A DNA stretch of 57,974 nt from Nitrospira sp. (GTDB lineage Bacteria > Nitrospirota > Nitrospiria > Nitrospirales > Nitrospiraceae): assembly GCA_005116895.1 (NCBI GenBank), contig SWDO01000005.1, forward strand, positions 69,251 to 127,224. The letters run 5' to 3'. Both the position numbers and the translations under genes were made by a program. Positions 18,799 through 28,608 of this stretch are shown piece by piece (the first letter of the stretch is position 1; the number at the start of each line of letters is the position of its first letter). The notes under the pieces are model-generated. The model did not search any database. It was not told the DNA's origin and saw only the letters and a program-made list of their open reading frames with translations.

Positions 18799-19569
18799 CC
18801 GTATTTACTGAATGTCCCCGGTGAAGCTGGTTGGGTTCCCGAGAAAAGCTCAACCGATTCCTGCCGTGTAAGCAGCGATCGATGTCGTTCGTAATCTCCT
18901 GCAACCGACTCCGATCAGTGCCTCGTTTCTTGTGGCTAGATCCTCCTAGCAAAATACGAAAGACACATGCACCTGGTGCTACACAGCGCTCCAATTGCCC
19001 CTTCATGCCCCAATTTCACGATTAGCGCTGTCTAGGTAAGTAGACAGTGTAACGTTTTGTATTTATTAGCATTGAATAGTTTTGGCGTAGCTGCTGGTTC
19101 ATCCTGTAGAAAAACTCCCCACAAATGAACGATCTGTTTCCTTCCTCTGAATCGTTCTAACAATTTGTTATTGCAATATATTTCCCATTGATACTGTTCG
19201 TTGCCGTTTTTCGGCACAACGATTGCTGACAATAATTGTTGCTGGTGAAGGTCTGGGTGATTTTGGACCGGCCTCCGAATGACCCATTCCTTCGTAAGAA
19301 GGAACCCTTCACCAGCTCTTTGTCCATCAGGATCGCTTGAGGCCGGAGTCACGCTGGAGGCCGGTGTTTCACCATTCTATGAAGTGTGTGTGGAGGGGGT
19401 GTCAAAAAATACCTCGGTCACACAAAGAGATCTTCGCACCGTGTCTGGTCTACGGCTACTTCGCTCGCTAAGACAAATGATCGATTGATGCTGGGAGCAG
19501 TGAAATACTTAATTGTGAAATGTAGATCGATGATGGAGTAGGAGTCTCAACAGGGGTTTGTTCAATACG
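18799..19569. other. Long intergenic region before the copper island
   Basis: About 770 bases with lower GC than the surroundings and no convincing gene. A 106-residue open frame on the minus strand (19032-19352) cannot be supported. A perfect 7-bp stem with a 6-base loop (CTGTCTA / TAGACAG) lies at 19028-19047 and could be an operator. The segment most likely holds the control region of the giant oxidase gene. Confidence 0.5.
19028..19047. promoter_or_regulatory. Small perfect hairpin, possible operator
   Basis: CTGTCTA, six bases, then TAGACAG: a 7-bp perfect inverted repeat in AT-rich non-coding DNA. There is no T-run after it, so a terminator is unlikely. A binding site for a dimeric regulator is possible. 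Confidence 0.3.
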
Positions 19570-19593
19570 ATCATCCGCTCTTAAAGGGATGAT
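19570..19593 (+). promoter_or_regulatory. Leader hairpin before the first giant oxidase gene
   Basis: ATCATCC (19570-19576) pairs with GGATGAT (19587-19593), ending 22 bases before the ATG and just upstream of TCTAAGCAAGGGGAGG. The second giant oxidase gene has a hairpin in the same place followed by TTCTAAGGAGG, which suggests a shared leader design. Confidence 0.4.
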
Positions 19594-19615
19594 TCTAAGC
19601 AAGGGGAGGCCAAGT

Positions 19616-22600
19616 ATGGGAGTTTCTATGTTTAAACCTTTTAAGGGGCTAAGGCGATCAGGTATCGCGCGGATACTCCAGTCGGTGTTGTTGGCTGGGG
19701 GGCTGATTGCGGCGCCGGGATTGTTTGCGGCGGAATCGGGTGATCGTCAGCATGGAGGACATGCGACGCCGGTGGCAATGCCGGGCTGGGCCCAACAGCT
19801 GAAAGGGCAGACGGTGGTAGAGAACGCCATCGAAGGGCGTGCCGACAATGCACAGAAAATGGAGATGCAACATCATCGCCTGATGGAGAAGCTTGGACAG
19901 CAGGCTCAAAATGATGCGCAGGTGCAACAGACGTCTGGCGCATTCAACGGCATGTCGATGATGCACCAGTACATGGGGCAGGATGGAAGTAGCTTCCTTC
20001 TCATGACGGATCCAGGAAAGGGTGAACCGGTCCTCAATTCTGGAGGGAAGTGCCCTGCCGGCGTGCCTGTCAAACAGTTCGATGTGTCGATGGTCAACAT
20101 CGAGATCACATTAAACCGTTGGCTCGATTTTTATCCGGGCTATATGTATGTGCTGACGGAAGATCTCGGCAAGGTTCGAGAGGAAGAAGCAAAGAACAAA
20201 GAGGCTCGAGAGAAGGATGGATTTGATACGGGCGCTGTCACGACCGGTTTGCAAGGCGATATGATTCAGCCGCTCGTCATGCGGGCGAATCCCGGTGACT
20301 GCGTGAAAATGACGCTGCGCAATCAAATGGAAGGTGAGGATGGAAGTCTCTTCATTCAGGCGTCCAGCATGGTCGTGAGCGCGACGGGCAAGCCGGCGAC
20401 AACCACGAACCCTGAATCTATTGTGGCGCCAGGCAAGGCGCAAGAATTTGAGTGGTATCTCCATCCGCAGATGCAGGAGGGGGTACGCCAGTTTCATTCC
20501 TTCAGCCATGACCGTGAGCTGACGGTGTTGGGCCTCTTCGGGGCGTTCGTTGTGGAGCCGAAGGGTTCCAAGTACGTCGAGGCCTTGGGGAGTGGGGGGC
20601 CTTCACCTGAGGTGAAGAGTGGGTGGCAGGTCAATATTGATAACGGGTCAGGACCGGATTTCCGGGAGTTTGTACTCTTCTATCATGAGATCGGCGACGA
20701 AGCCTTCCGACCACTGAACAAGAAGGGCGACTTCCTCCCTCAGCGTGACCCGCTGACGGACGCCTATCGTCCAGGTGGTCGTGGAATTAACTATCGCAGT
20801 GAGCCGTTCGGGATCGATCAGATGCATCTTCAGCACGAGTATTTCGGGTTTGAAGATGAATCGATGGCCTATAGTTCCTATACGTTCGGCGATACACCAA
20901 CCACGATCGCCCGTGGCTACTTGGGCGATCCAGTGAAGTGGCGGATTGTTCACGGTGGTTCAGAAGTGTTCCATTCACATCATCCGCATAGTGGGACGAT
21001 ACGGTGGCAGCGGAGCCCCGGCACCGAGCCCAACAATCTTTGGGCTATGGGTGCGGATGGGCCTGTGAAGTATCCGGTGGTGCGAACCAAGTCCGATCGT
21101 GTGGACGTGGAAGTCATCGGTCCATCAGAAGCATTGGATCTTGAGCCGGAATGCGGCGGCGGCGGGTGTCAGCACCTTGCCGGTGAGTTCCTGTATCACT
21201 GCCACGTTGCCCACCATTATGTGGCTGGGATGTGGGGCTATGGTCGGTTCTACAATACGCTCCAAGTAGGAGCGGCACATACGGACAGCATGCCGGATCT
21301 CCGGGAATTGCCGGATCGTCAAGGCCGGATGAAGCTCGGGGTCTCTTCGGATAAGTTGATCGGCACCACGGTCGATTGGTTTGGAAAGACGTTTAAGATT
21401 GTCGATAAGGGTCAGAAGACCAACTGGAAGTCTAACCCGGTCGTGGTGAACATCAAGGATTGGGTTGAGATGTTTGTCCCGGCACAAGGAAAGCCAGGCC
21501 ATACCGAGGATGAAAAGGGGCAGATCCTTTCCTACGATTCAACGGTGTGGGATTGGAAGTGGGACGGGAATATCGCGCGCGGTGAACGGGAAAGTACTGC
21601 GCAGAATCCAAAATATGCATGGGCGGCCAAGTGGGATGACAGCACCAGGCCTGCCATTTTGTTCGACCCGACCACAGCCAAAATGGCGTGGCCGTTGTTC
21701 AAACCGCATTTCGGCAAACGTGTGCCGTTCTCAGCGAACCACAGCGGCGCGCCCTGGCTGGAGCCGATTCACCAGGATGAAAATGGCGAGCGGACCTCCG
21801 AGCCGGCCAAGCCGGGTGAGCAGGGCCGATGGAGTCTCTGTCCGGATAATGCCAATCGCAAGCACTACAACATCCACTTCGTGCGGATGCCAATCACTCT
21901 GGCCAAGAAGCAGGGGAAAGAGCCGGCCATGGTCGATAAGGACGGCTTGATCTACGTGCTCCATGAGGAAGAGCGTTTGACCAGAGCGAATGACGATCTG
22001 AAGCTCCCCGCAGTCATTCGTGCCAATGTCTATGACTGTGTGGATGTCCTTCTGACGAGCGAGTGGGATGACGACGACTACACGAATTTCCAGTCGTCCA
22101 AGATCAACATCCACCCCCATTTCTTCCAGTTCGACACGGGGAACTCGGATGGTGTGATTTCAGGGTTTGAGTATGAGATGTCGGTCCGGCCCTTCACCAT
22201 GTGGGGAAAGAAGACGAAGCATGGGTTGCCGGCCCCGATGGTGGCCAAGCTGGTTAGTGGGGCGAAGGCCGGTGCTAAGTCGGTCAAAATCCAGATGGCT
22301 CCAGGTGCGACGAAGTTTCATGTGAACACTGAAGTCATGATTGGAATGGATTGTTTGGAGAAAGGCAACGATCCCACAGCATCATTGCCTCGAGATAAGA
22401 GCTGTCAGGAAGTGGCACGGATCAAGGAAATCACGGGCGATCAGATCACGTTCTTCAAGCCACTCAAGAACAGTCACCCGGCGAATGATCTTGTGTCGCC
22501 GGAGTTCGTTCGCTATCGGTGGTGGGTGGACGTGGATATGGGTACCGTGTTCTGGCATGACCACGCATTCGGCGCAACGACTTGGCCACATGGCGGGTTC

Positions 22601-24559
22601 GGCGTGACGATCGTGGAACCGTTCGGATCCACTTATCATGATCCGAAGAACGGCAAGTTGGTCTACAGCGGTCCGATTGCAGACATTCACAGCAATGAGC
22701 CGATTGGGGCGGGCGTGAGTGGCAGTTTCCGTGAGCTGATGGTGTCGATCCATGACACGGTGCCGCACACTGTGAACGTGATCGAGGCTGGCAATCCTCC
22801 TGGCCAACCGGTCGAAGTGGCGTTGGAAGCCGGGAAGACGGTGTCGTTCCAGATGCCGGAAAAGATCCTGAATGCGCCGAATAAGTACATCAACGGCGGA
22901 ACGCATACGACCGGCAGCGGTTTCAATTTCCGCGCGGCTCCGTTTGCACAACGCCTGTCCAACAATCCGGATACATCGAAGCTGTTCAGCAGCGCGATCC
23001 ATGGAGACCCTGGTACGCCGCTGGTCCGTGCGTACACAGGCGACACCATGGTGTTTCGTCTGTTGCATCAACTGATGAACGAATCCCATGTGTGGACGAT
23101 CTCCGGCCATACCTTCCTCACGGAACGGTATGCGGCGGATGCCAATCGGAAGAACTCGATTCACGTCGGGATTGCCGAACGGTATGATTTGGTCACAAAG
23201 GCCGGCGGATTCCAGGGCATGCCGGGTGACTACATCCACTTTAATGGCAGAAGTTCACACTTTGCCGAAGGTGGATGGGGGATCTTGCGGGTACTGGACA
23301 AACAAGTTCCCGACTTGATGCCTCTGCCGAAGGGGACCAATCCGTTGAGCATTCCTGCCACGCCGAGCTCCGTCTGCCCGGCGGATGCACCGGTGAAGAA
23401 CTTCAGTGTGGTGGCATTGGATCGCCCCATGAAGTTGAATCCGAAGGCGCCGGACGTGATCGAAGTGGATTTCGAGCGGAAGATTGAAATGACCATGCCA
23501 GAAGGCAAGATCTTCGCGCTTGAAGGGGAAGCGACAACGGTTTCCAGCGGTGCAACGCCGCATCCGCTGACGCTTCGTGCCAATTTGGGCGACTGTATCA
23601 AGGTGAATTTGACCAATAAGATGAAGGCGAGCCGGGCCTCATTCTTTGCGCCTGGGTTGGCCTTTGATCCGAAAGACAGCCAAGGTTTGAACGTCGGCAA
23701 CAATGGTGGCGACCAGACCATTGGCCCAAGTGAAAAGCGTCAGTACACCTACTATGCGCATCCGTCGAACAAGGAGACGACCTCCTTGGTGTGGGACGGT
23801 GGCAACATTGTGGTGAATCCACGGAACGGGTTGTATGGTGCGATCATTGTGGGTCCACGGGGATCTCAGTATCGTGACCCGGTGACCGGTGGGGACATTT
23901 CACAGAAGAACTCCTGGCGGGCGGACGTGATCGTGGATACGACGCTCCCAGAGAACGTCGGGAAACGGAACTACCGAGATGTGGCCCTCTTCTTCCAAGA
24001 TGAGGACAACATCATCGGAACGGCATTCATGCCGTATGTGCAGAACGTGGCGGGGTTGACGTCGGTAAACTACCGCGCGGAGCCGTACAAGTTCCGTGAG
24101 GATCAAGGTTGTTCGCTGGGCAAGATTTTCCAGCCTTGCGTCGTAGGCAAGCCGGAAGATCCGGCGACGCCTGTCATCGAGGCCCATGCCGGTGATGCGC
24201 TGCGCATCCACGTGATCGGCGCCAACAGCGAGCAGAACGGGATGTTCGGGATCGAAGGCCATGAGTGGCCGATCGAACCGTATATGCCGGGGGCTGATAT
24301 GATCAGCGTCGTGGAGTACGCTGGATCCGAGACACTCGATGTCTTCGTGCGCGGCGGTGCGGGTGGTCCGTATCGTCAAGTCGGTGACTTCGTGTGGTCG
24401 AATCAGCGGCTGCCTTACACGCAGTCAGGACAGTGGGGGTATCTCCGGGTATTGCCGGCTGGTGATACACGGATTCAACCACTGGGCGCTTTTGGAGCGG
24501 CAGCCAAACGGGCTGACCTGGCACCGCAGCCTAAAGCTACTCCGACCGCGATGAAATAG
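19616..24559 (+). CDS. Giant multicopper oxidase-like protein 1 (MofA/MnxG-like size and layout)
   Basis: About 1647 residues, exported by a signal peptide (cleavage near GLFAAES). Copper motifs are complete but reordered: HSHHPH at 453-458 (motif 3) and HCHVAHHYVAGM at 528-539 (motif 4, type 1 Cys 529) come before HPH at 833-835 (motif 1) and WHDH at 980-983 (motif 2). Laccases have the opposite order. A further ~330-residue cupredoxin-like region ends the protein. Large manganese-oxidising MCOs (MofA, MnxG) are the closest comparison by size and permuted order; the substrate here is unknown. ATG 19616 follows GGGGAGG; the frame from 19589 is not used. Confidence 0.85.
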   Translation: MGVSMFKPFKGLRRSGIARILQSVLLAGGLIAAPGLFAAESGDRQHGGHATPVAMPGWAQQLKGQTVVENAIEGRADNAQKMEMQHHRLMEKLGQQAQNDAQVQQTSGAFNGMSMMHQYMGQDGSSFLLMTDPGKGEPVLNSGGKCPAGVPVKQFDVSMVNIEITLNRWLDFYPGYMYVLTEDLGKVREEEAKNKEAREKDGFDTGAVTTGLQGDMIQPLVMRANPGDCVKMTLRNQMEGEDGSLFIQASSMVVSATGKPATTTNPESIVAPGKAQEFEWYLHPQMQEGVRQFHSFSHDRELTVLGLFGAFVVEPKGSKYVEALGSGGPSPEVKSGWQVNIDNGSGPDFREFVLFYHEIGDEAFRPLNKKGDFLPQRDPLTDAYRPGGRGINYRSEPFGIDQMHLQHEYFGFEDESMAYSSYTFGDTPTTIARGYLGDPVKWRIVHGGSEVFHSHHPHSGTIRWQRSPGTEPNNLWAMGADGPVKYPVVRTKSDRVDVEVIGPSEALDLEPECGGGGCQHLAGEFLYHCHVAHHYVAGMWGYGRFYNTLQVGAAHTDSMPDLRELPDRQGRMKLGVSSDKLIGTTVDWFGKTFKIVDKGQKTNWKSNPVVVNIKDWVEMFVPAQGKPGHTEDEKGQILSYDSTVWDWKWDGNIARGERESTAQNPKYAWAAKWDDSTRPAILFDPTTAKMAWPLFKPHFGKRVPFSANHSGAPWLEPIHQDENGERTSEPAKPGEQGRWSLCPDNANRKHYNIHFVRMPITLAKKQGKEPAMVDKDGLIYVLHEEERLTRANDDLKLPAVIRANVYDCVDVLLTSEWDDDDYTNFQSSKINIHPHFFQFDTGNSDGVISGFEYEMSVRPFTMWGKKTKHGLPAPMVAKLVSGAKAGAKSVKIQMAPGATKFHVNTEVMIGMDCLEKGNDPTASLPRDKSCQEVARIKEITGDQITFFKPLKNSHPANDLVSPEFVRYRWWVDVDMGTVFWHDHAFGATTWPHGGFGVTIVEPFGSTYHDPKNGKLVYSGPIADIHSNEPIGAGVSGSFRELMVSIHDTVPHTVNVIEAGNPPGQPVEVALEAGKTVSFQMPEKILNAPNKYINGGTHTTGSGFNFRAAPFAQRLSNNPDTSKLFSSAIHGDPGTPLVRAYTGDTMVFRLLHQLMNESHVWTISGHTFLTERYAADANRKNSIHVGIAERYDLVTKAGGFQGMPGDYIHFNGRSSHFAEGGWGILRVLDKQVPDLMPLPKGTNPLSIPATPSSVCPADAPVKNFSVVALDRPMKLNPKAPDVIEVDFERKIEMTMPEGKIFALEGEATTVSSGATPHPLTLRANLGDCIKVNLTNKMKASRASFFAPGLAFDPKDSQGLNVGNNGGDQTIGPSEKRQYTYYAHPSNKETTSLVWDGGNIVVNPRNGLYGAIIVGPRGSQYRDPVTGGDISQKNSWRADVIVDTTLPENVGKRNYRDVALFFQDEDNIIGTAFMPYVQNVAGLTSVNYRAEPYKFREDQGCSLGKIFQPCVVGKPEDPATPVIEAHAGDALRIHVIGANSEQNGMFGIEGHEWPIEPYMPGADMISVVEYAGSETLDVFVRGGAGGPYRQVGDFVWSNQRLPYTQSGQWGYLRVLPAGDTRIQPLGAFGAAAKRADLAPQPKATPTAMK

Positions 24560-24583
24560 CGGAACGGAGAGAGTGTCGCATCT

Positions 24584-24628
24584 GTGGGGGAGTCGCCTGT
24601 TTCATGCGGCTCCCCCACTTGCGTTTTT
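24584..24628 (+). terminator. Rho-independent terminator after giant oxidase 1
   Basis: A 13-bp GC-rich stem (GTGGGGGAGTCGC with GCGGCTCCCCCAC, one wobble) and a 9-base loop are followed by TTGCGTTTTT. It lies 25 bases after the stop codon and separates the oxidase transcript from the cupredoxin gene, at least partly. Confidence 0.85.
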
Positions 24629-24761
24629 GGTAGGATGCACAGGCATCTCGAGAAGGATCATTGGGGAAGTGCACAATGGGATCGGCATGGAGACGGGCAT
24701 GCAGGGGAACGACTGAATACTCACGAGAGGTGACGAGGCGAGGAGGCTGGAGGGATCGAAC

Positions 24762-25694
24762 ATGAAGCTCATAACTCGATGTATGGTGGGGCTGGTCTTG
24801 TTGTCGTTGTCCGGCCCGGCGCTTGCGTATCAGGAAATGACGGTGTCGGATGGCGGGACGATCACAGGTACTGTGAAGCTCGATGGGCTGGTTCCCAAGC
24901 CAAAGGGCTACAATCTCACGACGTTGCCGGACCAATTCTATTGTGGGCGGATTTCCGATGGGCAGGGCTGGCGTATTCTACAGCCGTTTCAGGTTGGAGT
25001 GGCAGGCGAGTTTCGCGAGGTGGTGGTCTATCTGGAGGGAATCGAGAAGGGCAAGCCCTTTGAAGAAGAGAGTGTGCCGCAAATTGAAGCAAGAGACTGT
25101 CTCTTTCTCCCATTCACGACCGTCGTGCGAGACGACCAATCGGTGACGGTCGTCAATATGGACCCTGTCATGCACGACATACAGGCGTATGAAACCTCAC
25201 ATCTCGGTGCGCGTGTGTTGTTCAACGTGCCGCTGCCGATGAATCCGGAGCATCCGCGAAACTTTAAGGATCGCAGTGATGTCGGACTATATCACAAGCA
25301 CATGGCTGGCCCGCCTATGAAGCAGTTGGTGAATCTCAGCAAAGGCCGGCGGATCTTCGTGATGCAGTGCGGGTTTCATGCCTATATGGAGAGCTGGGGG
25401 ATCGCGGTGAATAATCCCTACTTCGCGAAGACCGACGAACAGGGACGGTTCACCATCACCAATGTTCCTCCGGGTACTTACAAGTTGGTCGTCTGGCATC
25501 CGTATGTGAGGACACCGGTTGAGCAAACCATTACTATGCGTCCGAAAGAGACGATGGAAACGACGCTGATGGTTCCGGCCCCGACGGGCCGGCTCTATGC
25601 TAATGAGGTCTTAGTGCACGATTATGTTCGCTACAATGTGACGGAAGAAGCCCAGAAAGAAATCGATCCCATGATCCAAAAGCAGATTCGCTGA
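24762..25694 (+). CDS. Exported cupredoxin-like protein 1 with carboxypeptidase-regulatory domain
   Basis: 310 residues with a Sec signal peptide (cleavage near ALAYQ). A type 1 copper site is suggested by His138 in DPVMHDIQ and by Cys203, His206 and Met209 in MQCGFHAYM. The spacing C-x2-H-x2-M is that of amicyanin. The C-terminal part (GRFTITNVPPGTYKLVVWHP) is a carboxypeptidase regulatory-like Ig fold. It probably carries electrons to or from the giant oxidases. ATG is preceded by GGAGGG. It is nearly collinear with the protein at 32519, indicating duplication. Confidence 0.78.
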   Translation: MKLITRCMVGLVLLSLSGPALAYQEMTVSDGGTITGTVKLDGLVPKPKGYNLTTLPDQFYCGRISDGQGWRILQPFQVGVAGEFREVVVYLEGIEKGKPFEEESVPQIEARDCLFLPFTTVVRDDQSVTVVNMDPVMHDIQAYETSHLGARVLFNVPLPMNPEHPRNFKDRSDVGLYHKHMAGPPMKQLVNLSKGRRIFVMQCGFHAYMESWGIAVNNPYFAKTDEQGRFTITNVPPGTYKLVVWHPYVRTPVEQTITMRPKETMETTLMVPAPTGRLYANEVLVHDYVRYNVTEEAQKEIDPMIQKQIR

Positions 25695-25697
25695 GGG

Positions 25698-26690
25698 ATG
25701 TTCGGATTGAGACAGGTTGAGGGACAGGCGCGATCACTCGTCGATCTCAAGCAATATTCATGGATCGTTGTCTTGTGTAGTCTGCTGGGGCTTATGGCAG
25801 CCCCGGCGTGGGCTGATCACGAAAGCTCCAAGCAGCCCCCACTGTGGACTCCACAAGATGAAGCGGAGCGATTGGGCGCAATGGAGGTGCCGGGTGGAAT
25901 GACACTGGTCCCAGCAGGATCGTTTCTCATGGGGAGTGATCCTCGAAAGGACCGTGCCGCCGGTCCGCAGGAACAGCCGCAGCACCAAGTCTATGTTGAT
26001 ACCTTCACGATCGACCGGTTCGAGGTGTCAAACGTTGCGTATCTTAGATTCGTGCTTGGGACTGGAGTCCCCTGGCCGAAATTCTGGCGAGAAAATCCCT
26101 TTCCTGAAAAGGCTGCCCTCCATCCCGTGATTAACGTGAGCTGGTATGAAGCCGATGCCTATTGTCGATGGGCCGGGAAACGGCTTCCTACGGAAGCCGA
26201 ATGGGAGAAGGCGGCGCGTGGTGTGGACGGTCGGATTTTTCCGTGGGGCAACGAGCCAGCCGGTTGGATCAAGAGTAATATCGCCCACCCTGGGTCAAAG
26301 CGTGGATTCAAGTACCCTCCGCTTGCCAATATTAATCGCTATGACAAAGGCACGAGCCCGTATGGCGTCTATCAAATGGCGGGCAATGTCAGCGAATGGG
26401 TGTCGGATTGGTTTGATCCTGAGTACTATCGGCAGGGTCACGACAAGAATCCACCAGGGCCCAAGAACGGAGAACTCAAAGTGTTTCGTGGAGGGTCTTG
26501 GAATGAAGATCCGGAGGTTGCTCGCTCCGCCGGTCGCAATGCCGGCCCCCCAGATCGGGAGAGTTATCTGACCGGGTTTCGCTGCGCGAAGTCTGGAGAC
26601 GATGGAAATGGTGAAGCGTCAAATATCGACCAAGATAGTACCGCACCGACAGTAAATGTGGTTTCCCGAATGACGGACGATATGCGATGA
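25698..26690 (+). CDS. Exported FGE/NirV-like protein 1
   Basis: 330 residues, exported, with the formylglycine-generating-enzyme (SUMF1/EgtB) fold: VPAGSFLMGSD, GKRLPTEAEWEKAARG, YQMAGNVSEWVSDWF, FRGGSWNED and the final GFRCAKS. The two cysteines that do the FGE chemistry (C-x4-C before the GFRC motif) are absent, so it should not make formylglycine. Relatives such as NirV accompany copper nitrite reductase, which fits this copper context. It starts 3 bases after the cupredoxin gene. Confidence 0.85.
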   Translation: MFGLRQVEGQARSLVDLKQYSWIVVLCSLLGLMAAPAWADHESSKQPPLWTPQDEAERLGAMEVPGGMTLVPAGSFLMGSDPRKDRAAGPQEQPQHQVYVDTFTIDRFEVSNVAYLRFVLGTGVPWPKFWRENPFPEKAALHPVINVSWYEADAYCRWAGKRLPTEAEWEKAARGVDGRIFPWGNEPAGWIKSNIAHPGSKRGFKYPPLANINRYDKGTSPYGVYQMAGNVSEWVSDWFDPEYYRQGHDKNPPGPKNGELKVFRGGSWNEDPEVARSAGRNAGPPDRESYLTGFRCAKSGDDGNGEASNIDQDSTAPTVNVVSRMTDDMR

Positions 26691-26720
26691 ATCATGAGAT
26701 CAGGAATGAAAGGACAAATC

Positions 26721-27704
26721 ATGAGAGAAGAAAGAGTGCGGAAATGGAACTGGGCTGGTCTGGCCCTAGGCGTGACAGGCGTCATCGTTGGGATGACACA
26801 CGTTGCGTGGGGATCAGATATTCAGGATATTAGGGTGGAGTGGACGGACGCGGGAAAGAAGCTCGCCACCGAGCGCGTGGCCAGTTGGAAATCTAAGGGG
26901 GAGATGGTCTTGATTCCGGCGGGGGAGTTCATCATGGGCAGCGATAAGAAGACGGATCGGCTTGCCTATCGGAGTGAAATTCCTCAGCGACGGGTCTATC
27001 TCGATGCCTTTGAGATTGGGAAATATGAGGTGACAGCATTGGAGTATCTCAAGTTCATCCTCGCGACCAATCGTCCCCCGCAGCTAGATTGGCGGTATGA
27101 TGGGGGCAATTTCCAGGAATCAATGGCGCACCATCCGATCATGCACGTCACCTGGGCCGATGCCGATGCGTACTGCAAATGGGCAGGCCAGCGTCTCCCG
27201 ACTGAAGCCGAATGGGAAAAAGCTGCGCGCGGGGTAGATGGTCGGCTCTTTCCTTGGGGACATCAATATGCCGGCCCGACACGTGCGAACTTCGGGCGTA
27301 CCGGACTCTCCGGGCCTGTTCGGGATCGCCCCGAGCGATTGCTACTCTACCCACCCATTATTTCAGTCGACAAGTATGAGAATGCCGTGAGCCCCCATGG
27401 ACTCTATCAGACGATCGGTAATGTGGCAGAGTGGGTCTCCGACTGGTATGATCAGGATTACTACAAGTCCGCACCGGATCGAAACCCTCAGGGGCCGGAA
27501 ACCGGAACTCAAAAGGCGTTTCGTGGCGGGGGCTGGATGGACAGTACCACCACGATGAGAGTGGCGATGAGAAACGGCACCGATCCGAACACCAAAATCA
27601 ATTGGCTGGGATTTCGTTGCGCAAAGTCGGTGACAGGCGAACACTCATCAAGTACGACCTCTCACATGCACGATGAGTTGCCAACCTTGGAGGCTTCACA
27701 CTGA
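26721..27704 (+). CDS. Exported FGE/NirV-like protein 2
   Basis: About 327 residues, signal peptide up to HVAWGS, then the SUMF1-like fold with IPAGEFIMGSDKKTDR, GQRLPTEAEWEKAARG and YQTIGNVAEWVSDWYD. The catalytic cysteine pair is absent (only GFRCAKS remains). It is most similar to the minus-strand copy at 37490-38401, sharing GRTGLSGPVRDRPERLLLYP. ATG 26721 has AAAGGA upstream; ATGs at 26694 and 26706 lack this. Confidence 0.85.
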   Translation: MREERVRKWNWAGLALGVTGVIVGMTHVAWGSDIQDIRVEWTDAGKKLATERVASWKSKGEMVLIPAGEFIMGSDKKTDRLAYRSEIPQRRVYLDAFEIGKYEVTALEYLKFILATNRPPQLDWRYDGGNFQESMAHHPIMHVTWADADAYCKWAGQRLPTEAEWEKAARGVDGRLFPWGHQYAGPTRANFGRTGLSGPVRDRPERLLLYPPIISVDKYENAVSPHGLYQTIGNVAEWVSDWYDQDYYKSAPDRNPQGPETGTQKAFRGGGWMDSTTTMRVAMRNGTDPNTKINWLGFRCAKSVTGEHSSSTTSHMHDELPTLEASH

Positions 27705-28366
27705 TGGCACTCACGTGGTTCGCTTCGTACAGGACTCGCGGCGCCGCAGCCAATCGACGATTCGCCGCTTGCTTGCTTGTTATGATGATCCCGGTGGCCT
27801 TTCCATACGAGAATGCTGCAGCGCCTGGAGGAAAGACAGAGGTATTGCCGATACAGAAAGCCGCTCCTGCGGCGGTCGTGATTGAAACCGCTGGGAGTGA
27901 AGTGGAGTTGCGCCGTCACATGCGTGCCAAAACTGGCGTAGTCGAACTGAAGACCGAGAAGGTTCGTTTTTCACAGGCTCCGACCGGGAGTTTCGGCTTC
28001 ATTGCCCCGCCGTCTCTCGGGATCGCGTTGGTGATGCAGAGTGCCGATCTTGAACTGGATAAGGTGGCTCCTGTCGCTAATGCCTACGAAGTTCATAAGC
28101 TTGCAGATGGCAGCGGATTGTTGGTGGGGTTTATGGGAAAGGAGCTTGCGCCAGAGGTCTCCTCCAGCGAACGACCACATACTCTTCGAATCGCAATCTA
28201 TTCCAATCCGTTGGGAAAAGCGCCGCTTATTGTGGCGGTACCGATCATCAAGCTGATGGTCGACCGAATGCCGACCCGGATTGAGCCCAAAAAACTCGAC
28301 AGTGCCGTGATGTTGGAAATGGATTTGCAGAGCACGGCGAACCGAAAGTCACCGATTGGGCAGTAG
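27704..28366 (+). CDS. Exported hypothetical protein
   Basis: 220 residues with a likely N-terminal membrane or signal segment (CLLVMMIPVAFPY) and no recognised domain. The start overlaps the stop of the FGE-like gene (TGATG) and has GGAGG upstream, so it is translationally coupled. No cysteine or histidine cluster is seen that would suggest metal binding. It ends the first oxidase module. Confidence 0.65.
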   Translation: MALTWFASYRTRGAAANRRFAACLLVMMIPVAFPYENAAAPGGKTEVLPIQKAAPAAVVIETAGSEVELRRHMRAKTGVVELKTEKVRFSQAPTGSFGFIAPPSLGIALVMQSADLELDKVAPVANAYEVHKLADGSGLLVGFMGKELAPEVSSSERPHTLRIAIYSNPLGKAPLIVAVPIIKLMVDRMPTRIEPKKLDSAVMLEMDLQSTANRKSPIGQ

Positions 28367-28565
28367 CGGTCCATGATGCGGAGAACCCATGCGTCTACAT
28401 GCGTCTATATTGTGATTGACAGGAAATATGAAGTTGAGTATTTTACAACCCCAATTCAATGAATCCTAACAGCCCTCCGTGTTGAGAAGGGTCGATGAAA
28501 ATAATGAAATTGTGGGTGCCTAAAGTTCTCTAATTGAGCGTGACTAAAAGCGGAGGAGAAGTGGG

Positions 28566-28592
28566 CCGAGTGGCTTTGCTACTCGGTATTTT
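28566..28592 (+). promoter_or_regulatory. Leader stem-loop before the second giant oxidase gene
   Basis: CCGAGTGGC, TTT, GCTACTCGG form a 9-bp stem with one wobble, followed by TATTTT, ending about 20 bases before the ATG and just ahead of the GGAGG. It looks like an attenuator or an RNA-protein site that could mask translation, or a stabilising leader. Confidence 0.5.
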
Positions 28593-28608
28593 CTAAGGAG
28601 GCCGGTCC

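Noticed and set aside
19032..19352. Minus-strand frame of 106 residues in the region before giant oxidase 1
   Set aside because: Composition is partly protein-like, but there is no recognisable domain or ribosome-binding site, and the region is most likely regulatory.
25698..27704. FGE-like proteins as sulfatase-activating enzymes
   Set aside because: The catalytic cysteine pair is missing in all five copies and no sulfatase gene is present.
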